DNA from: Camellia lanceoleosa
Taxonomy: Eukaryota; Streptophyta; Magnoliopsida; Ericales; Theaceae
Length of the DNA: 64,000 nucleotides
NCBI GenBank assembly: GCA_025200525.1
Contig: CM045770.1
Coordinates: 133,018,200 to 133,082,199, forward strand
Reading direction: 5' to 3'
Position 1 is the stretch's first letter. Each line of letters starts with the position of its first letter. Positions 1-11,807 of this stretch are shown here, piece after piece. Position numbers and translations under genes: made by a program. Below the pieces are notes generated by a model. That model was not told where the DNA came from. It was given only the letters and a program-made list of their open reading frames with translations, and searched no databases.

Positions 1-58
1 TTGCTGGGATGAATTTCCAGTAAGGATCCTACTCAGCATAGGTGTGAAGGGGGAGAAT
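1..58 (+). mobile_element. 3' internal end of a Ty1/copia-like retrotransposon, with polypurine tract
   Basis: The short stretch before the LTR ends in a purine run, AAGGGGGAGA (about 47-56), placed directly before the LTR start TGTTGAGTATCC. That is where the polypurine tract, the plus-strand primer of reverse transcription, sits in LTR retrotransposons. The rest of the element lies outside the window to the left. No coding is recognisable in these 58 bases. Confidence 0.6.
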
Positions 59-490
59 TGTTGAGTATCCACACCATGTGAAGTAGGCTATGGAAGTCAA
101 ATGTAGTTGTTACAGATTTTTGGGCTACAAATTTTCTGAAGATTTTCCAACCTAGGATGGTTGTGCTAATGGTTTTCCATTTATTTTGGTAGTTTGTTGT
201 TGGCAAGCAGATGTTGATTTTTTTGGCTCTCCCGTTTGTGTATAAATGGAAAGAGCTGTGAAATGAGATAGATATATCAGAGTGTGAAGAAAATAGAGAG
301 TTGTGAGAAGTGTATGATCTGTGAGTTGAATTGAGAGTGTGAGACTCCTCCTCCTCTATTTTGTATTTGTTCATAGTGAAACTTTCTCTCCCGTGGACAT
401 AGGCATTGGGCCGAACCACGTAAATATTTGTGTCTGATTTGTGTGTATGATTACTTGTTGATGTTTTACTAGGTGTCTTTAATCCTAACA
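59..490 (+). mobile_element. LTR of a Ty1/copia-like element (3' LTR)
   Basis: A 432-bp block starts TGTTGAGTATCC and ends TTAATCCTAACA, so it has the TG...CA ends of an LTR, and it follows a polypurine tract. A TATA box lies at 241-249. The late part, with the words GGGCCGAACCACGTAAA and TTTGTGTCTG, resembles the R/U5 part of many plant copia LTRs as I remember them. The 5-bp flank on the right is ATTAG; the matching left flank is outside the window. Superfamily is inferred from LTR size and wording, not from protein. Confidence 0.7.
241..249 (+). promoter_or_regulatory. TATA box of the copia LTR
   Basis: TATAAATGG lies in the first half of the LTR, about 180 bp from its start, as expected for the U3 promoter. 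GA-rich sequence follows. Confidence 0.5.
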
Positions 491-1411
491 ATTAGTTTTG
501 TTGGTAAGTCACCTAAATTTTATAGTCCAGAGGTCACTTTAGGTGAAAAAATTTGTCTACTCTTGGTGGATGTCCTAAAGGTAAATCAAAGTTTACTTTT
601 TTCTTTTGCACAAACTCATAAGTTGTCCAAGAGATATGTGAAAAAGGTTATGTGGGTTTAAAAGAGTGCAAGTTCCTCAATCAAACGTAAACATCCACCA
701 TCTTGTTGTTGCAATGGAATATATTTATGTCTCTCAATGCAATGATCATAATAAGCGAAAAAGAGAACATAGCATATATATAAGATAGTTGAAGAGACCC
801 AAGCCTTTTCCCTGTTGCTCATAGGCGATGTTTTTCATCGGTGACATGATCTTCGAGGTATGATATGATCCTTTGTTTTGTGTCCGTTGCGCAACTACTC
901 ATAGATATTGTTGATAAAAGCTCTTTCTACTAATCTGGATTTGCAGTTTGTAGGTTTTGAAGCTTTTTAATTATTGTGCTGCTTATTTGGTGTCTTTCTA
1001 TCCACTTATTGTTAAAAAAAAAAATTTCCTGTCCACTTATTGTAATATTGTAATAGCTCTATGTTATACTTTATCTTTCCTTTAATATATTGTTGCAGTT
1101 CTATGCATTCTTTAAAAAACAAAAACAAAAACAAAAAAGAAGAAGAAAAAAGATAAATTATACTGAGATTTTTAAAAAAAAATACAATAAACCTCATAGT
1201 TTTAACATAATTACGTACACTTCCTTTTTAATGAGAGTAAATGAATGGGAACTAGTGTAAATAGTGTAAAAATACAAAGATAAATAAGATAAAATAGACA
1301 TTTCAGTATAAAAGAGATAAGAATATCAATTTTTCATTCATTAACTAAAAAATTATTGATTGAAAGTGAGTTAAATGTTATATGAATTAAAATTTTAAGG
1401 ACTTGTGGGAC
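491..1411. other. AT-rich DNA without recognisable gene
   Basis: Short open frames on both strands have no recognisable domains, and poly-A/poly-T tracts are frequent from about 1010 on. I see no repeat boundary before the MITE that starts at 1415. Confidence 0.5.
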
Positions 1412-2172
1412 TTAGGGTTGGTTTCGAAAATAACTTTTTTGCTAAAATATGAGGTGAAAAAAAAAATTAAAGTGTTTAGGAATAGTTTTTTGACTTTTTT
1501 ACGGAAAAAAAAAAAAAGCAAAAATAAAGAGAATATGTAACGCCCTCAAAATAATACAAATAACCCAACTTATAAGAGAAATGAATATAACATAATTGGT
1601 ACACTTTCACATAACAGAATTCGTATTACAAAAGAGATTACATGCATTATACATTCATAAACATTTATTCTGAATCTACAGCATGTAATACAAATTAATA
1701 ACAACAAATTAAATGCCCTACGGGCTTACGTCTTTCCAAAACATATCTTGGTTACAATCAAAAGAGAGCTTCGCTCATTACATCTTAAGCCATTGACTTT
1801 ACAAAAATATACAATCAAAACGAGAAGCCCTTGCTTCCAAAAGTTTCTCTGACGCTATGGCCTTGGTAGAGGCACGCCATCATTACTTGAAAATGTTATT
1901 CCCAAGTAGGGTAAGCCACAGCCCAGTAGAAACCATCTAACATAGTATATAGAATTTAGCAAAGGTATAAGTACACTACGCATATACAACATCAAAGATA
2001 AAGGCAACCACATTTTGTATAGTCTTAAATTGCCAAACTCAATCATTAAGCCATTTCCCTTCATTTCATTTAATTACATAAGCCAATTTCATCGTTTCTC
2101 AACAACCCAAATGAGATTATAACTCATTAGTTCTAGAACCACATTATCAACATGTAAGCACTTCAAACTTTT

Positions 2173-2327
2173 CTTTCACGGATATTTCGTCCGCGGGCAA
2201 TCGTCAAACGGGACCTATGTATTCTTTCACGGATATTTCATCTGTAGGCAGCCGTCAAACAAGATTTATGTAAACGTAGGCTATACAAGCACTACAATTG
2301 GTATTTTACGGATATTTCGTCCGCGGG
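2173..2327. repeat. Three partial copies of a word with GTCCGCGGGC core
   Basis: ACGGATATTTCGTCCGCGGGC occurs from 2179 and 2309, and a diverged copy (ACGGATATTTCATCTGTAGG) from 2230. Two are followed by CGTCAAAC. The family A copy at 51999-53988 carries a reverse-strand counterpart, CGAAATATCCGTAAAATG, near 53404, so the word belongs to the LTR family. Confidence 0.6.
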
Positions 2328-3398
2328 CTAGGCACCCATGTATAATTTCAGGACTTTCACCCAGGACACTCCGACCAACTTAATTATAATGGAGTCCATC
2401 CCCTTTCTCCTCCCAAACAATCATTCATACAATGTAATGTATTTAATCACAAACTCAAACAATAGAGTACATCCTCTTTCCACTCCCAAATAACTATACA
2501 TATACAATGTATATAAATATAGTCATATTCAATGATAAGCACAAGTGATTAGTTTCAATTCACATAATCCGCACGCAATTTCTACAACAATTATAGCTAT
2601 CCTCCACCGATAGCCCAATACAGTTATTTCTAAACAGATATAAAATCTCATAACAGATAGTTTATTCGAAACTACCAAAGAATGGAGTAACATATAACCA
2701 ATCCCACTATTCATATCAATACCCTTTCAATTTCACATTTTCAATGTCAATTTCCATTATTTATACAAAATAATAATTTGATTCAATTAGGGAAAATCCC
2801 CCTCTTCTTTTCCCCAAATATTAGCCAGGTGCCAAAATCATCAAATACAACATCATTTTCAAACCCTCCAAGCATTTATTTCACCTTCACCCAAAAACCC
2901 CTCTTTCCATTTTATGTCCAAACCCTAGGTTTGCCTTAAACATCCCCAAATCACATCATTGTTATACAAGATACAAATAACTAAGCTAAATATCATATGA
3001 AAGTATAGAAAAGATCCCTACCTCAAACTTAGAAGAGAGAGCGAAGGGAGAAAAGTCCAAAAGTCGACGGCAACGAAACAACGACTTGTCCCGATCAAAA
3101 CGAAGCCCTTAACAAGCTCTACACTTAATCTCAAAGGAGCAAGGCGAGAAAATGCTTCCAAGTGAATAGATCTAAAGATCTCTGAGCAAAAAGTGATTTT
3201 GAAGAAGAAGAGAGTGACTCACGGTTTGGAAAGGGAAGAAAAGAAAAAAAAGTAAAGAAAATATAAAGTGAGGGACCTACTTATAGTGCTAGGTCAAAGT
3301 AAAATGAAGTCCCAAAGTCAACCCAAAAGATCAAGTCAAAATCCCCAAAAAGTAGGGCCCAAACCGGACTGAAATCTGGAAAAAAAAAGTTCATAAGG

Positions 3399-3688
3399 GT
3401 CGACCTTTACAGTAGAGGTGTCGACCCTTCAAACAAAAAAGTAAAAAGTGCAGCAGGCAAGGTGTCGACCCTTGCACAGGAAGGGTCGACACTAAATTTT
3501 AGCAAGTAATTTCCAGATTCAGCAACATGCAAGGGTCGACCCTTCCCAGACTGGTGTCGACCCTTGTGGACAGCAACAAGAAGCAAATGTCGACACCACT
3601 AAGGCTGGTGTCGACCCTAAATTCCAGCAACACTTCCAGAAACTTCACTAACAGGTAAGGGTCGACCTTTAGGAAGGCTGGTGTCGAC
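3399..3688. repeat. Array of paired GTCGAC palindromes
   Basis: Ten GTCGAC words start at 3399/3420, 3464/3485, 3535/3556, 3589/3610 and 3661/3683, i.e. five pairs with 21, 21, 21, 21 and 22 bp between partners. Flanking bases extend the symmetry; the word at 3535 sits in AAGGGTCGACCCTT. Pairs recur every 54-72 bp. Equivalent arrays with other cores lie in the other large LTRs of the window. Confidence 0.9.
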
Positions 3689-3948
3689 CCTAGAATAGAA
3701 TTTCTAAGTTTTCAAGGAACTTTTTGACAAGAACAACTGCGAACAAACAAACCCAACGAGTTTAAATTGGATTATACTCCTCCAAAACCAACATACAACA
3801 ACACCAAAGATTTCCAAAATAAAATAAAGGATTCAAATACACTTCCCAAAAGCTTTGAAGAATACAGGTGCTACAGAATATAAGGAACCTTTGACTTTTT
3901 TCTATGTAATTTTTTTAGTAGCTTTTTGATTTTTGACTAAAATATTTA

Positions 3949-4481
3949 TGTGGGTGTTGATTTCCGACCTCACAACCAAACAGATCTCTCTGCCGAGATC
4001 TAGGGAATTTAGCTAGAGAGCACGTGGCGAAATAAATTAAGCCAATCACCTACACACAAGACTATAAGAAACACTGCAGTGACTCGTCCATCTAGGGGCA
4101 CTTCGACGATCAAGTCAGTAACTTATCTCTCAAAAATATCGGCACAAATAGTTTAGAACATACCTTAGACTCGCGGGGTTGCTCTCTTTATATAATGATT
4201 AGTGTCCAACTTCCTCTAAAAGTCTTACTTCATGGGGCTCTATCCTTTACAAGAATATCACTTATCCAAGGCTCCTCTTAGTTAGATTATGATCAACTCT
4301 TTTAAGAGTTCAACCTTACCCAAATAAGTAGTCTAACATCATCCACGACTCTTGTTATCTATCCAAATATCTCAGACTTTGATATGATCGCATCATACAT
4401 CATCATCATCCCTAGATTCCCACGTGGCACCTCGGTTAACAACCTAAGCCACGTGGACAACCCTAAAAATATGTCCTCACA
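3949..4481 (-). mobile_element. 3' LTR of the nested Ty3/gypsy-like element
   Basis: In sense it starts TGTGAGGACATATTTTTAGG and ends AAATCAACACCCACA. It aligns throughout with 12112-12643. A minus-strand TATA-like TATATAAAGAGAG lies at about 4185-4197, also kept in the other LTR (about 12351-12363), so it is probably the LTR promoter. Confidence 0.75.
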
Positions 4482-4619
4482 ACTACTCCTTAAGTTCTAT
4501 TACCTCAGCAACCTGAGGTGATAGAACCTACATCATCTACCCTCCCAACATGTCAGCTAAACAACATGCTAGAGGATGCTCCTCAGAATAACCCTCGCCA
4601 TCACATCGACATTTATCGA
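4482..4619 (-). other. Internal 3' remnant: polypurine tract and hairpin
   Basis: In sense the sequence next to the 3' LTR reads AACTTAAGGAGTAGT, a purine-rich tract in the position of a polypurine primer. Overlapping its upstream edge is a near-perfect hairpin: GTTCTATTACCTCAG (4494-4508) pairs with CTGAGGTGATAGAAC (4513-4527), 14 of 15 positions, with a 4-base loop. The hairpin could act in RNA folding near the end of the transcript; that is inference. Confidence 0.5.
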
Positions 4620-5639
4620 CATCGCTAAACCGAGACCGATTATGATTGATAATTGAATTGATTAAAATACTGAACTGACTAACTGAGATTCGAGACTGAT
4701 TGATGGACTGTGACCGTTTAAATGCATAATCTATCTGTTTGACTGCCAAACTATTTGTTCTTGTTTTATGCATTAAACTGCAAATTGAAGGCCTTATCGG
4801 CGGCCAAATCAAAAATTTATTGATGTTCTGTAATCATCATAATTTATGTGATTTTATGGTATATTTAATTAAAAATCGATTTGGTATGATTAAATTAGAT
4901 AAAATAAGCTAAATCAAAGAGTTGGCCTTATTTACTGTTTTGCCACCTAGTGGCCCTTTTTATATAAAACATTCTTGAGCCTTTTTCATCCAAACAAAAC
5001 ATTTTGCTCAACCATTTCTTACTCCCAACCGACCAAGAGAGAGAGGAAGTGAGAGAATTGAGTTTCTTCTTGAGTTTTGCTTGGAGAATTGAAGAAATTG
5101 AAGGATAATTGTCTAATTGAGCTCCTAGTCTTGTGATTGAAGACCTAAGGTAGATCATTGACCTTCTTTATTGTGCATTTGAGTTTATTCTTGCATGATT
5201 CATGGGTCTTTAGTAATCTAAGGCATGAATTGGTTCAATAGTGTTGAATTGAAGCTCATTCCATGCATGCATGCTTGTATTGATAAGTTTGAAGTTGTTT
5301 TCATGGCAAATGTCACATGCATGCTCATATTTATGTTTAAGTCCATGATTTCATCTTGTTTTGAAAAGAATTGGCTCATTAGAGAATAAATTTGAGGCTT
5401 GAGGGTTGTTGTAGTACATGCATGCTCAATTGGAATCATGTTCATGAAATTGATTTGAAAATGGTGTTTAATGGAAATACCCTTGGGCTTTGATTTCTCA
5501 AATTGATCTTTGAAACATATTGTACATTGATTTTAAAGTGTTTTTCGGAAAATTAGCCCAAAAGGATCGAATTTGATACATTGAAAGTTGATTTTGATCT
5601 TGGAGTTCAAATCTGGAATTTCCAGATTTTGGTCGTCCG

Positions 5640-5780
5640 CTCGAGTGGAGAAAGTGCCGCTCGAGCGGGTAAATCGAGCTCCCAACATCTCTCACTGCTT
5701 TACAGTCCGCTTGAGCGGGGTATTGTACGCTCGAGCGGAGGCTTGTGTCACACGCTCGAGCGGAGGAGTTGACACTCGAG
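5640..5780. repeat. Array of paired CTCGAG palindromes
   Basis: Cores start at 5640/5660, 5710/5730 and 5755/5775: three pairs, each 20 bp apart (5710 reads CTTGAG). Several extend to CCGCTCGAGCGG. A different palindrome, CCGCCGGCGG, follows near 5801. Confidence 0.9.
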
Positions 5781-6332
5781 CGGGGACCTTTGTTGCATGT
5801 CCGCCGGCGGGAAACTCAAGGCCGAAACTGCGAAATCGGCTACGAATACATCTTTGCATCCTCATTCCATTCTAGGCATTTTTAGGCCTGGTATAAGACA
5901 TCTTAATGAGGATATAGATGTTGAACCACACCAAGGCAATTAGGGGTTAAGTTATTGATCTTCCCCAACTGTATAGCTTAGTGTGTGTTCATCCTGCATA
6001 CTGTGTAGGGTTGGCTTACCGAAGAGACGCTCTAGCTTATTGTAGCCCAGAACTCTGTGAGTAACAACTGTGTAAAGATATGTTCAAAAATAATTATCTT
6101 CTGAACAATTGAAGTGTATTGTTTTCTGAACTGATACTGTTAATTGAATGAATGTATGTCCTATATTCTGAACTGTAGTGTGGCATCCTTAGCAATTACT
6201 GTTTACTATTACTGTTACAGAGACCTCTGTCGGTTCCCTCGTTGGAACCACCACTGTTTACTGATTGATGGCCATCAACTGACTGTCGGTCTTTTAAGAC
6301 CTCATTTCTTATCGCCATTGTCACGGATATCT

Positions 6333-6522
6333 CTGGAGCAAAGTGCTGCACAGACCTAAGTGCTACAGTGTGAGCCACCTCTAGAATCTGTGCGAGACAC
6401 CTCTTGAGTCCATACTGGGCTTTAAGCCAATCTATGAAATCTGGAGCAAAGTGCTGCACGGACCTAAATGCTACAGTGTGAGCCACCTCTAGAATCTGTG
6501 CGAGACACCTCTTGAGTCCATA
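6333..6522. repeat. Tandem duplication of an about 82-bp block
   Basis: The block beginning CTGGAGCAAAGTGCTGCAC at 6333-6414 recurs at 6441-6522 with few differences, joined by a 26-bp spacer containing GGGCTTTAAGCC. The LTR at 29020-32198 has one copy of the same block (31241-31322). The apparent 114-residue frame across it is a by-product. Confidence 0.85.
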
Positions 6523-7290
6523 AGAACTGCATCTTATCACATCAAGTTATTGTTACCGCATCATATCGCTTGTCATTGCTATCATATCGCATCTTATCAT
6601 CATCTTTATTGTTATATCAAGTATTATTCTGACACTTTGCTACTACCACTATACTGTTTTGCTATCGGTTGTGCCACGTACGATTACTATGATTTCTAAA
6701 TGACTGATATGACATGAAGTGTAAGCCACCGACTGTATAACTGATCTACCGAAGCAAACGACTGTTTAAAATACTGAAAGGACATTCTTTCTTAACCCCT
6801 TTACGCATTGTGTTATTCACTGGGCTTTAGCTCACTGCTCATATATACATGTAGGTGTCTGAGCACCGCAGGCATGCTAGGAGCATCAGGCAAGCTTTAG
6901 TTTCGTCAAGCCAACCACTGTGCCTCACTACGAGGTTCCGAGCCTTTCAAGCTATGGCTTAGGGGTGTTTTAATCTCCCCGTCTGTCAGATTCGATTGAT
7001 ATTATCAGGTATCGACAAAGATCAGATCAGCATTAATAGGGATTAAGTCCCTGTACTGAATGATTGTAAATATTGTGCATACTGTTCTGTACTGAACGTC
7101 TATATGTATGAAAAATCTTTTTTGCATACAGACTGTCACAGCTCATTGGACATTGTTTATTTACTGTTCTGGCTTCCGCCATGCCCCTGTACTCTGTACT
7201 ACTGTATTACTGTTAAGCAGGCCTTCGGTAATCTCGGATTACTGGCCAGTTACGGTGCTAAACACATAGGGGCGGGTTTGGGTCGTGACA

Positions 7291-7479
7291 CTCTCCAACC
7301 AAGATCATGACTCATCAACGCAAGAAACAAGGACTTGTAGTTGTCTATTTGTCAAAAACCAAAAACTAAATTGTTCTTTCTCATCCAAGTCCAACATCTC
7401 AACCGAAATCGCATTACTAGCCAAGACCGTGACTCGCAAGTTCAAGAACATCAAGATTTGAAATATGTTAACTCAAAGC
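7291..7479 (-). other. Internal remnant of the Ty3/gypsy-like element
   Basis: This 189-bp piece separates the family B LTR (ending 7290) from the family A LTR (starting 7480) and lies inside the ATTTA-flanked element, so it is taken as surviving interior. No protein domain is recognisable in it. Confidence 0.4.
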
Positions 7480-8086
7480 TGTAATGTCCCAAAATAATAA
7501 CAACAACCCATCTTATGATATTCAATAGAAAAATATAAATCTACGTGATATTCTTCAACATGCAAAAGATGACATATGCATGTATACATTCACAAATCCT
7601 AGATCCTGAATCTATAGCATATGACATTTGCAAATAAATTGAAACAAAAGAAAGTATAGATAAGTTTATGCCTTAATGGCTACATCTTTCCAAATCAATG
7701 TTTGGGTACAACCAAAAGTGAGTGAAACTCAATACAAAGAAAGCCTAAGGCTTGTACAAAATAATTACACAAAGAAACAAAACGAAACTCTTGGCACCAA
7801 GTCCTCCCAAGCTACGTCCTTGGTAGAGGTATATCATCAGCACCTGAAAGTTATTTTCCATGCAAGGTGAGCTAAAGCCCAGTAAAGATACTTGACTACA
7901 ACGTATGAAACTTAACAAAATCATATGGAGAGTGCGATGCATGTCATTTTCCAAAATATTATGCTTTCTCTTCCAAAGTAATGTAATGTCTCAGTTATAT
8001 GTATATCAATTCTATAAACAATACTTTTACAATAAAAAAAAAAACAGGACAGTGGATACAAAATACTAGGAATCTCTAGGTATATG

Positions 8087-10555
8087 TGTAACAACCCCGA
8101 CCTGTGATTAACTATTAATCCATGGTTAAGAATGCCTAATAAGTAATTAAAGTGAAATTATGAATTAATTGCATGTGTGTTGCACTCTTTGTGTTTATAT
8201 CTATTCATGGTAAAAATATCTATTTATATTTATGTTTTATTCTGCGAATTGAAGGCCTTATCAGCATCTGATCACGAAATTGACTTGATTTATGTGTTAT
8301 TTGAAATTTTTAGAACATCATGATTGGTTCAATTGAAATTCGATTCGGAACGAAATAATTAGAATAAATAATGTTTAATTAAGCCTAATTAGTGAATTCC
8401 CTAATCAAGCCTATCTAAGACCAATAATTGACTCTAGGATAGGACATACACATTCATTTCCTCATCTTTAAAGCCTACAAAAACGTGTGAGAAAGAGAGA
8501 CCAAGAGAGAGTTGAGATCAACAAGGAAAATGGGAATTACAAGCAAATTGTGGAGAAATTGGATGAACCAAGCTAGACTTGCTAAAAATTCAAAGGAATT
8601 GAAAATTCTAGGTAAGAATTCAACTTTAGACTTGTGACATTGAGTTAGTAACATGTGAATTCAAGAGAGTTGAAAGATTAAATACAAGAATTAAACTTAG
8701 ATGATAGAATTGAGCATGATTTATGCATGCATGCATTTTCATCACATTTTGAGTTTGAATTTCAATCAAATCTCACATGCATGTGTTTATCTGGACTTTG
8801 TTTTAAGAATTCATCACATTTCTTACTATTTGACCTTAATTGATCATGTTTTGGAGAGTTTAAGTTCATAACAATTCATGCATGTCATGTTCATATCATG
8901 TTCTTAAGTTTCAAGTTGAATTTTGAACAATTGGCAAGCTTTTGGGCCTTGATTTCATGAATTGATCTTTAATTCTTAATATTTTACAAGTTTGCATGTC
9001 TTTCCTCAAGTTTTGGGCCCAAGAGAATGTGTTTTGTTGGTTTGGAATTGGATTTTGAAGCTTGAGAGCAATCTAGAAATTCTAGAATTCTGCCTCTCCG
9101 CTCGAGTGACAGAACCTATGCTCGAGCGACCACTCTGTATTTTTCACTCTCTCTCAAGCGACCAAAAGTTGGCTCGAGCATAAAATTCATGCTCCCAGAA
9201 GTTTACAAGTTTTGCAGACTGCTAGAGCGACAAAAGCTGCGCTAGAACGAGGACCCTAATCTTATGCTCGAGCGACCGTCGAGCGAAAAATTTACACAGC
9301 CAGTACTTTTGCAAAGTTTACAAACCGCTCAAGCAACTGAAGTTGTGCTCGAGCGACCACTCTTATTTTTGAACATCCGCTCAAGCGAAGGAAGTTATAC
9401 TTGAGCAAAAGCCTTGTTTTCAACAAATTTAACTAAGTGTTTTGAATTACATTTTGACATCCTCATTGTATCCTAGGCATTCTTAAACCCTAATTAGGAC
9501 ACAATAATGAGGATGAGGATTAGAAATACACCAAGATAAAGAACAACTACGTTAAGTATTTTTCGAACATGTGTTTCAGTATGTATCTGTTATCTGTTTG
9601 TGCAGGTCATGCACCGTAAGCTATTTGACCTGTTTGCTCTGATCTGTCTGCCTTATCTGATCTACTAGCGGAGCCAGTTATGAGTAATGACTTTGTAAAG
9701 CTATGTTTAATTTATAAGTATTTTCTGAATGATATAAGATGATCTGTTTTCTGAAATATTATTTTTTGTATGAATGAATGAATATCCAATGTTTCTGTAT
9801 TTTACTTGTGGCATCATTAGCTTTAGATGACATTGGTTATATGTTCTGTTATGTCCCAATTATGGGCCAACTGTACCGTCTTCGTGCATGTGAGTCAACT
9901 GTATGCCTTTATGGCCATCCATTTATGGGTCAACTGTTTCTGTTAGTGCTAAAGGATGTACCACGTATAATTAACTGCCAATCCTGATTATGATTCTGAA
10001 TTTGTTTCTGTTATGAGTTCTGGTTTTTGTAACAGTTATAGACAACATTAATTTAAACCCCTTTACTCTGTTTTTATTCACTAGGCTTTCGCTCACTGTA
10101 TTATTTATGTATGTAGATGATCAGGTGTGTGGCCAAGCTTAATGATGATCGCCTGGATTTCCTTTCTGTCGGCCACCCCTTATGCCTCCCGAGGAGGTTC
10201 CAGATTATGTCAAGTCAAGTAGTCATGTTTTGTGAACTATGTTTAAAATCTTATTTTCTTTTTGTGCATCTCGAACAAGTTTTTGACTATCTGTTTTTGG
10301 GCTAGTCCCACCTTTTTTTATCTGTATTTGTGGGTGACGTAAGACTACTGTAATTATAACGCCATGTGTATGTATATAAAGTTTTAAATTATCAGTCTCA
10401 TTTACACCGGCACAGCTCAATGGACTATGTATATTTTATATATTTGCTTCCGCTAGCCTCTTAATCATATGCTTCTTTATAGAGGCTTTTGGTAATCCAA
10501 GGAATACTAGCCGGTTATGACACTAAACCTATAAGGCCGGGTTTGGGTCGTGACA
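8087..10555 (+). mobile_element. LTR-like repeat, family B copy 2, nested in family A copy 2
   Basis: It starts TGTAACAACCCCGACC and ends GGGTTTGGGTCGTGACA, i.e. TG...CA over 2469 bp, and interrupts a family A repeat. It has a GA-rich leader-like region (8480-8620), a palindrome array (9101-9405) and no coding, so it looks like a solo LTR. The flanks (ATATG left, ACATA right) are not a clean 5-bp duplication; mutation or an exact boundary slightly different from mine could explain this. Confidence 0.7.
9101..9405. repeat. Array of paired CTCGAG-type palindromes
   Basis: Partner cores start at 9101/9121, 9153/9173, 9222/9242, 9328/9348 and 9380/9400, all exactly 20 bp apart. The cores vary (CTCGAG, CTCAAG, CTAGAG, CTAGAA, CTTGAG), and an extra CTCGAG lies at 9267 followed by GTCGAG. 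The spacing is therefore better kept than the word. Confidence 0.9.
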
Positions 10556-11549
10556 ACATATCTGCTGGTAAGCTATACAAGCAATACCAAAGCTATTTTC
10601 TCGTACTAATCAGAAGGATCGGCACATAACCGCGCGAGTTTTTGGACTTTCACCAAGGACACACAGACCAACATAATAAACCACAACTACACCCGCTAAC
10701 TACATTCACCAAGGTATATACTCATTTTTCTCAAAACAATGCATTTTCAATATTTAAGTATGAAACAATGCTCAATGCAAAATGTATAAGTAATTAATTT
10801 CAATTAACCTAATCCTCATGCAATTTCTACAATAATCAAAGTTATCCTCCACTGATAGCCTAAAACAGATATACTCAACAGATATTTTCCAACGATAAGT
10901 GTAAATGTCGAAATCTCAAAATGGGAGTGATAATACATATCAAACTCTATCCTTATTATCAACAAATATATTCCTTTTATCTTTTCAAGATCCAACATCA
11001 TTCTTTTTTCTTTCATAAATCAAACATCAATGATTTTCAAATCACACATCTTTTACTTTCAAAAATAACACATTTAAAAGTAAAATTTTCATCCTTTCTA
11101 TATAACTCAACAATGTTTACATCCTTACAACCTTTCTCAAGAACCCATTTGAAAATTCCTCTTTTACATTTCAAACCCCAAACCCTAAATCAAAACCCCT
11201 ATCTCCGAGATCACAATACTTGACAATGAGCGCATAACTAAGTTAAGAATAATACTAGAAGATTGAAGAAATTCCTATATCAAGAGTGGAAAAAGAAGGG
11301 AACGAGAGTAGAAGTTTGATGAAGCCGAAAACAAAATCTTCTCCGATTAAAATGAACCCCTCGACGAGCTCTACCATTTTTTCCAAAGAACTATGGTGGA
11401 GAAATCAATAGATTTAGGTGTATGGAGGTATTTAGGTAAGAACTAGAGAGAAGGGTGAAGAAATTAGAGTTATGAGTGTTTTAGAGAGAGAAATGAAATG
11501 AAAAAGTGACAAAAATCCCTTTTCCCCGATCTGATATACACACAAACCA

Positions 11550-11807
11550 CTCAAGCAACAAAAACACTGCTCAAGCGTCTGACACAATAAGTAAGACTGC
11601 TCAACCGACCAAAACGTGGCTTGAGCACACAATGACCCCCTCCTAGTAGTTTGCAGACATCAAAAGACCGTTCGAGCAAAGAAATGACCGTTCTAGCAAA
11701 AAAAAGACCACTCGAGCGAAGATCACCCTACTCTCAGAAATTTTGGAGACCTATTAAAATACTGAAAGGTCTCAAAGACCGGTCGAGCGACTAAAGCACC
11801 AATTGAG
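11550..11807. repeat. Array of paired CTCGAG-type palindromes, reverse orientation
   Basis: Cores start at 11550/11570, 11600/11620, 11671/11691/11711 and 11782/11802, every step within a group being 20 bp. Words include CTCAAG, CTCAAC, CTTGAG, TTCGAG, TTCTAG, CTCGAG and GTCGAG. Confidence 0.85.

Larger units (their letters stand above)
1536..3875 (-). mobile_element. Solo LTR, family A copy 1
   Basis: On the minus strand it starts TGTAGCACCTG and ends GGGCGTTACA, giving TG...CA ends over 2340 bp. It is flanked by a perfect 5-bp direct repeat, GAATA (1531-1535 and 3876-3880). No polyprotein, second LTR, primer site or polypurine tract lies inside, so it is best read as a solo LTR left by LTR-LTR recombination. 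It shares long stretches with the repeats at 7480-12025 and 51999-53988. Its ends resemble those of the chromovirus LTR at 59040-61553 (TGTAGCGACTC...GGGGCGTGACA), so a Ty3/gypsy chromovirus origin is likely but inferred. Confidence 0.8.
4620..7290 (+). mobile_element. LTR-like repeat, family B copy 1
   Basis: The right end GGGTTTGGGTCGTGACA (to 7290) is the same as that of the copies ending at 10555 and close to that at 32198. The left end is degenerate (TAAACCGAGACCGATTATG, against TGTAACAACCCCGACC in copy 2), so the start is approximate. The body shares with copy 2 the words GAATTGAAGGCCTTATC, a GA-rich leader-like tract and a CTCGAG array. It shares with the 29020 copy the AAAGTGCTGCAC block. 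No coding capacity; probably a solo LTR. I found no clean target duplication. Confidence 0.6.

Noticed and set aside
33..491. 152-residue open frame on the minus strand
   Set aside because: It lies entirely over the copia LTR, antisense to its TATA box, and shows no domain.
3399..3688. Regularly spaced short repeats resembling a CRISPR array
   Set aside because: The words are 6-14-bp palindromes in pairs, not 23-47-bp direct repeats with unique spacers. The context is a plant LTR and there are no cas genes.
3949..4481. Independent solo LTR
   Set aside because: Its outer flank has no match near its inner edge, but matches the flank beyond the second copy at 12643, so the two copies bound one element.
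6196..6540. 114-residue open frame with an internal repeat
   Set aside because: The repeat in the protein is the tandem DNA block of the LTR read antisense; no gene features.
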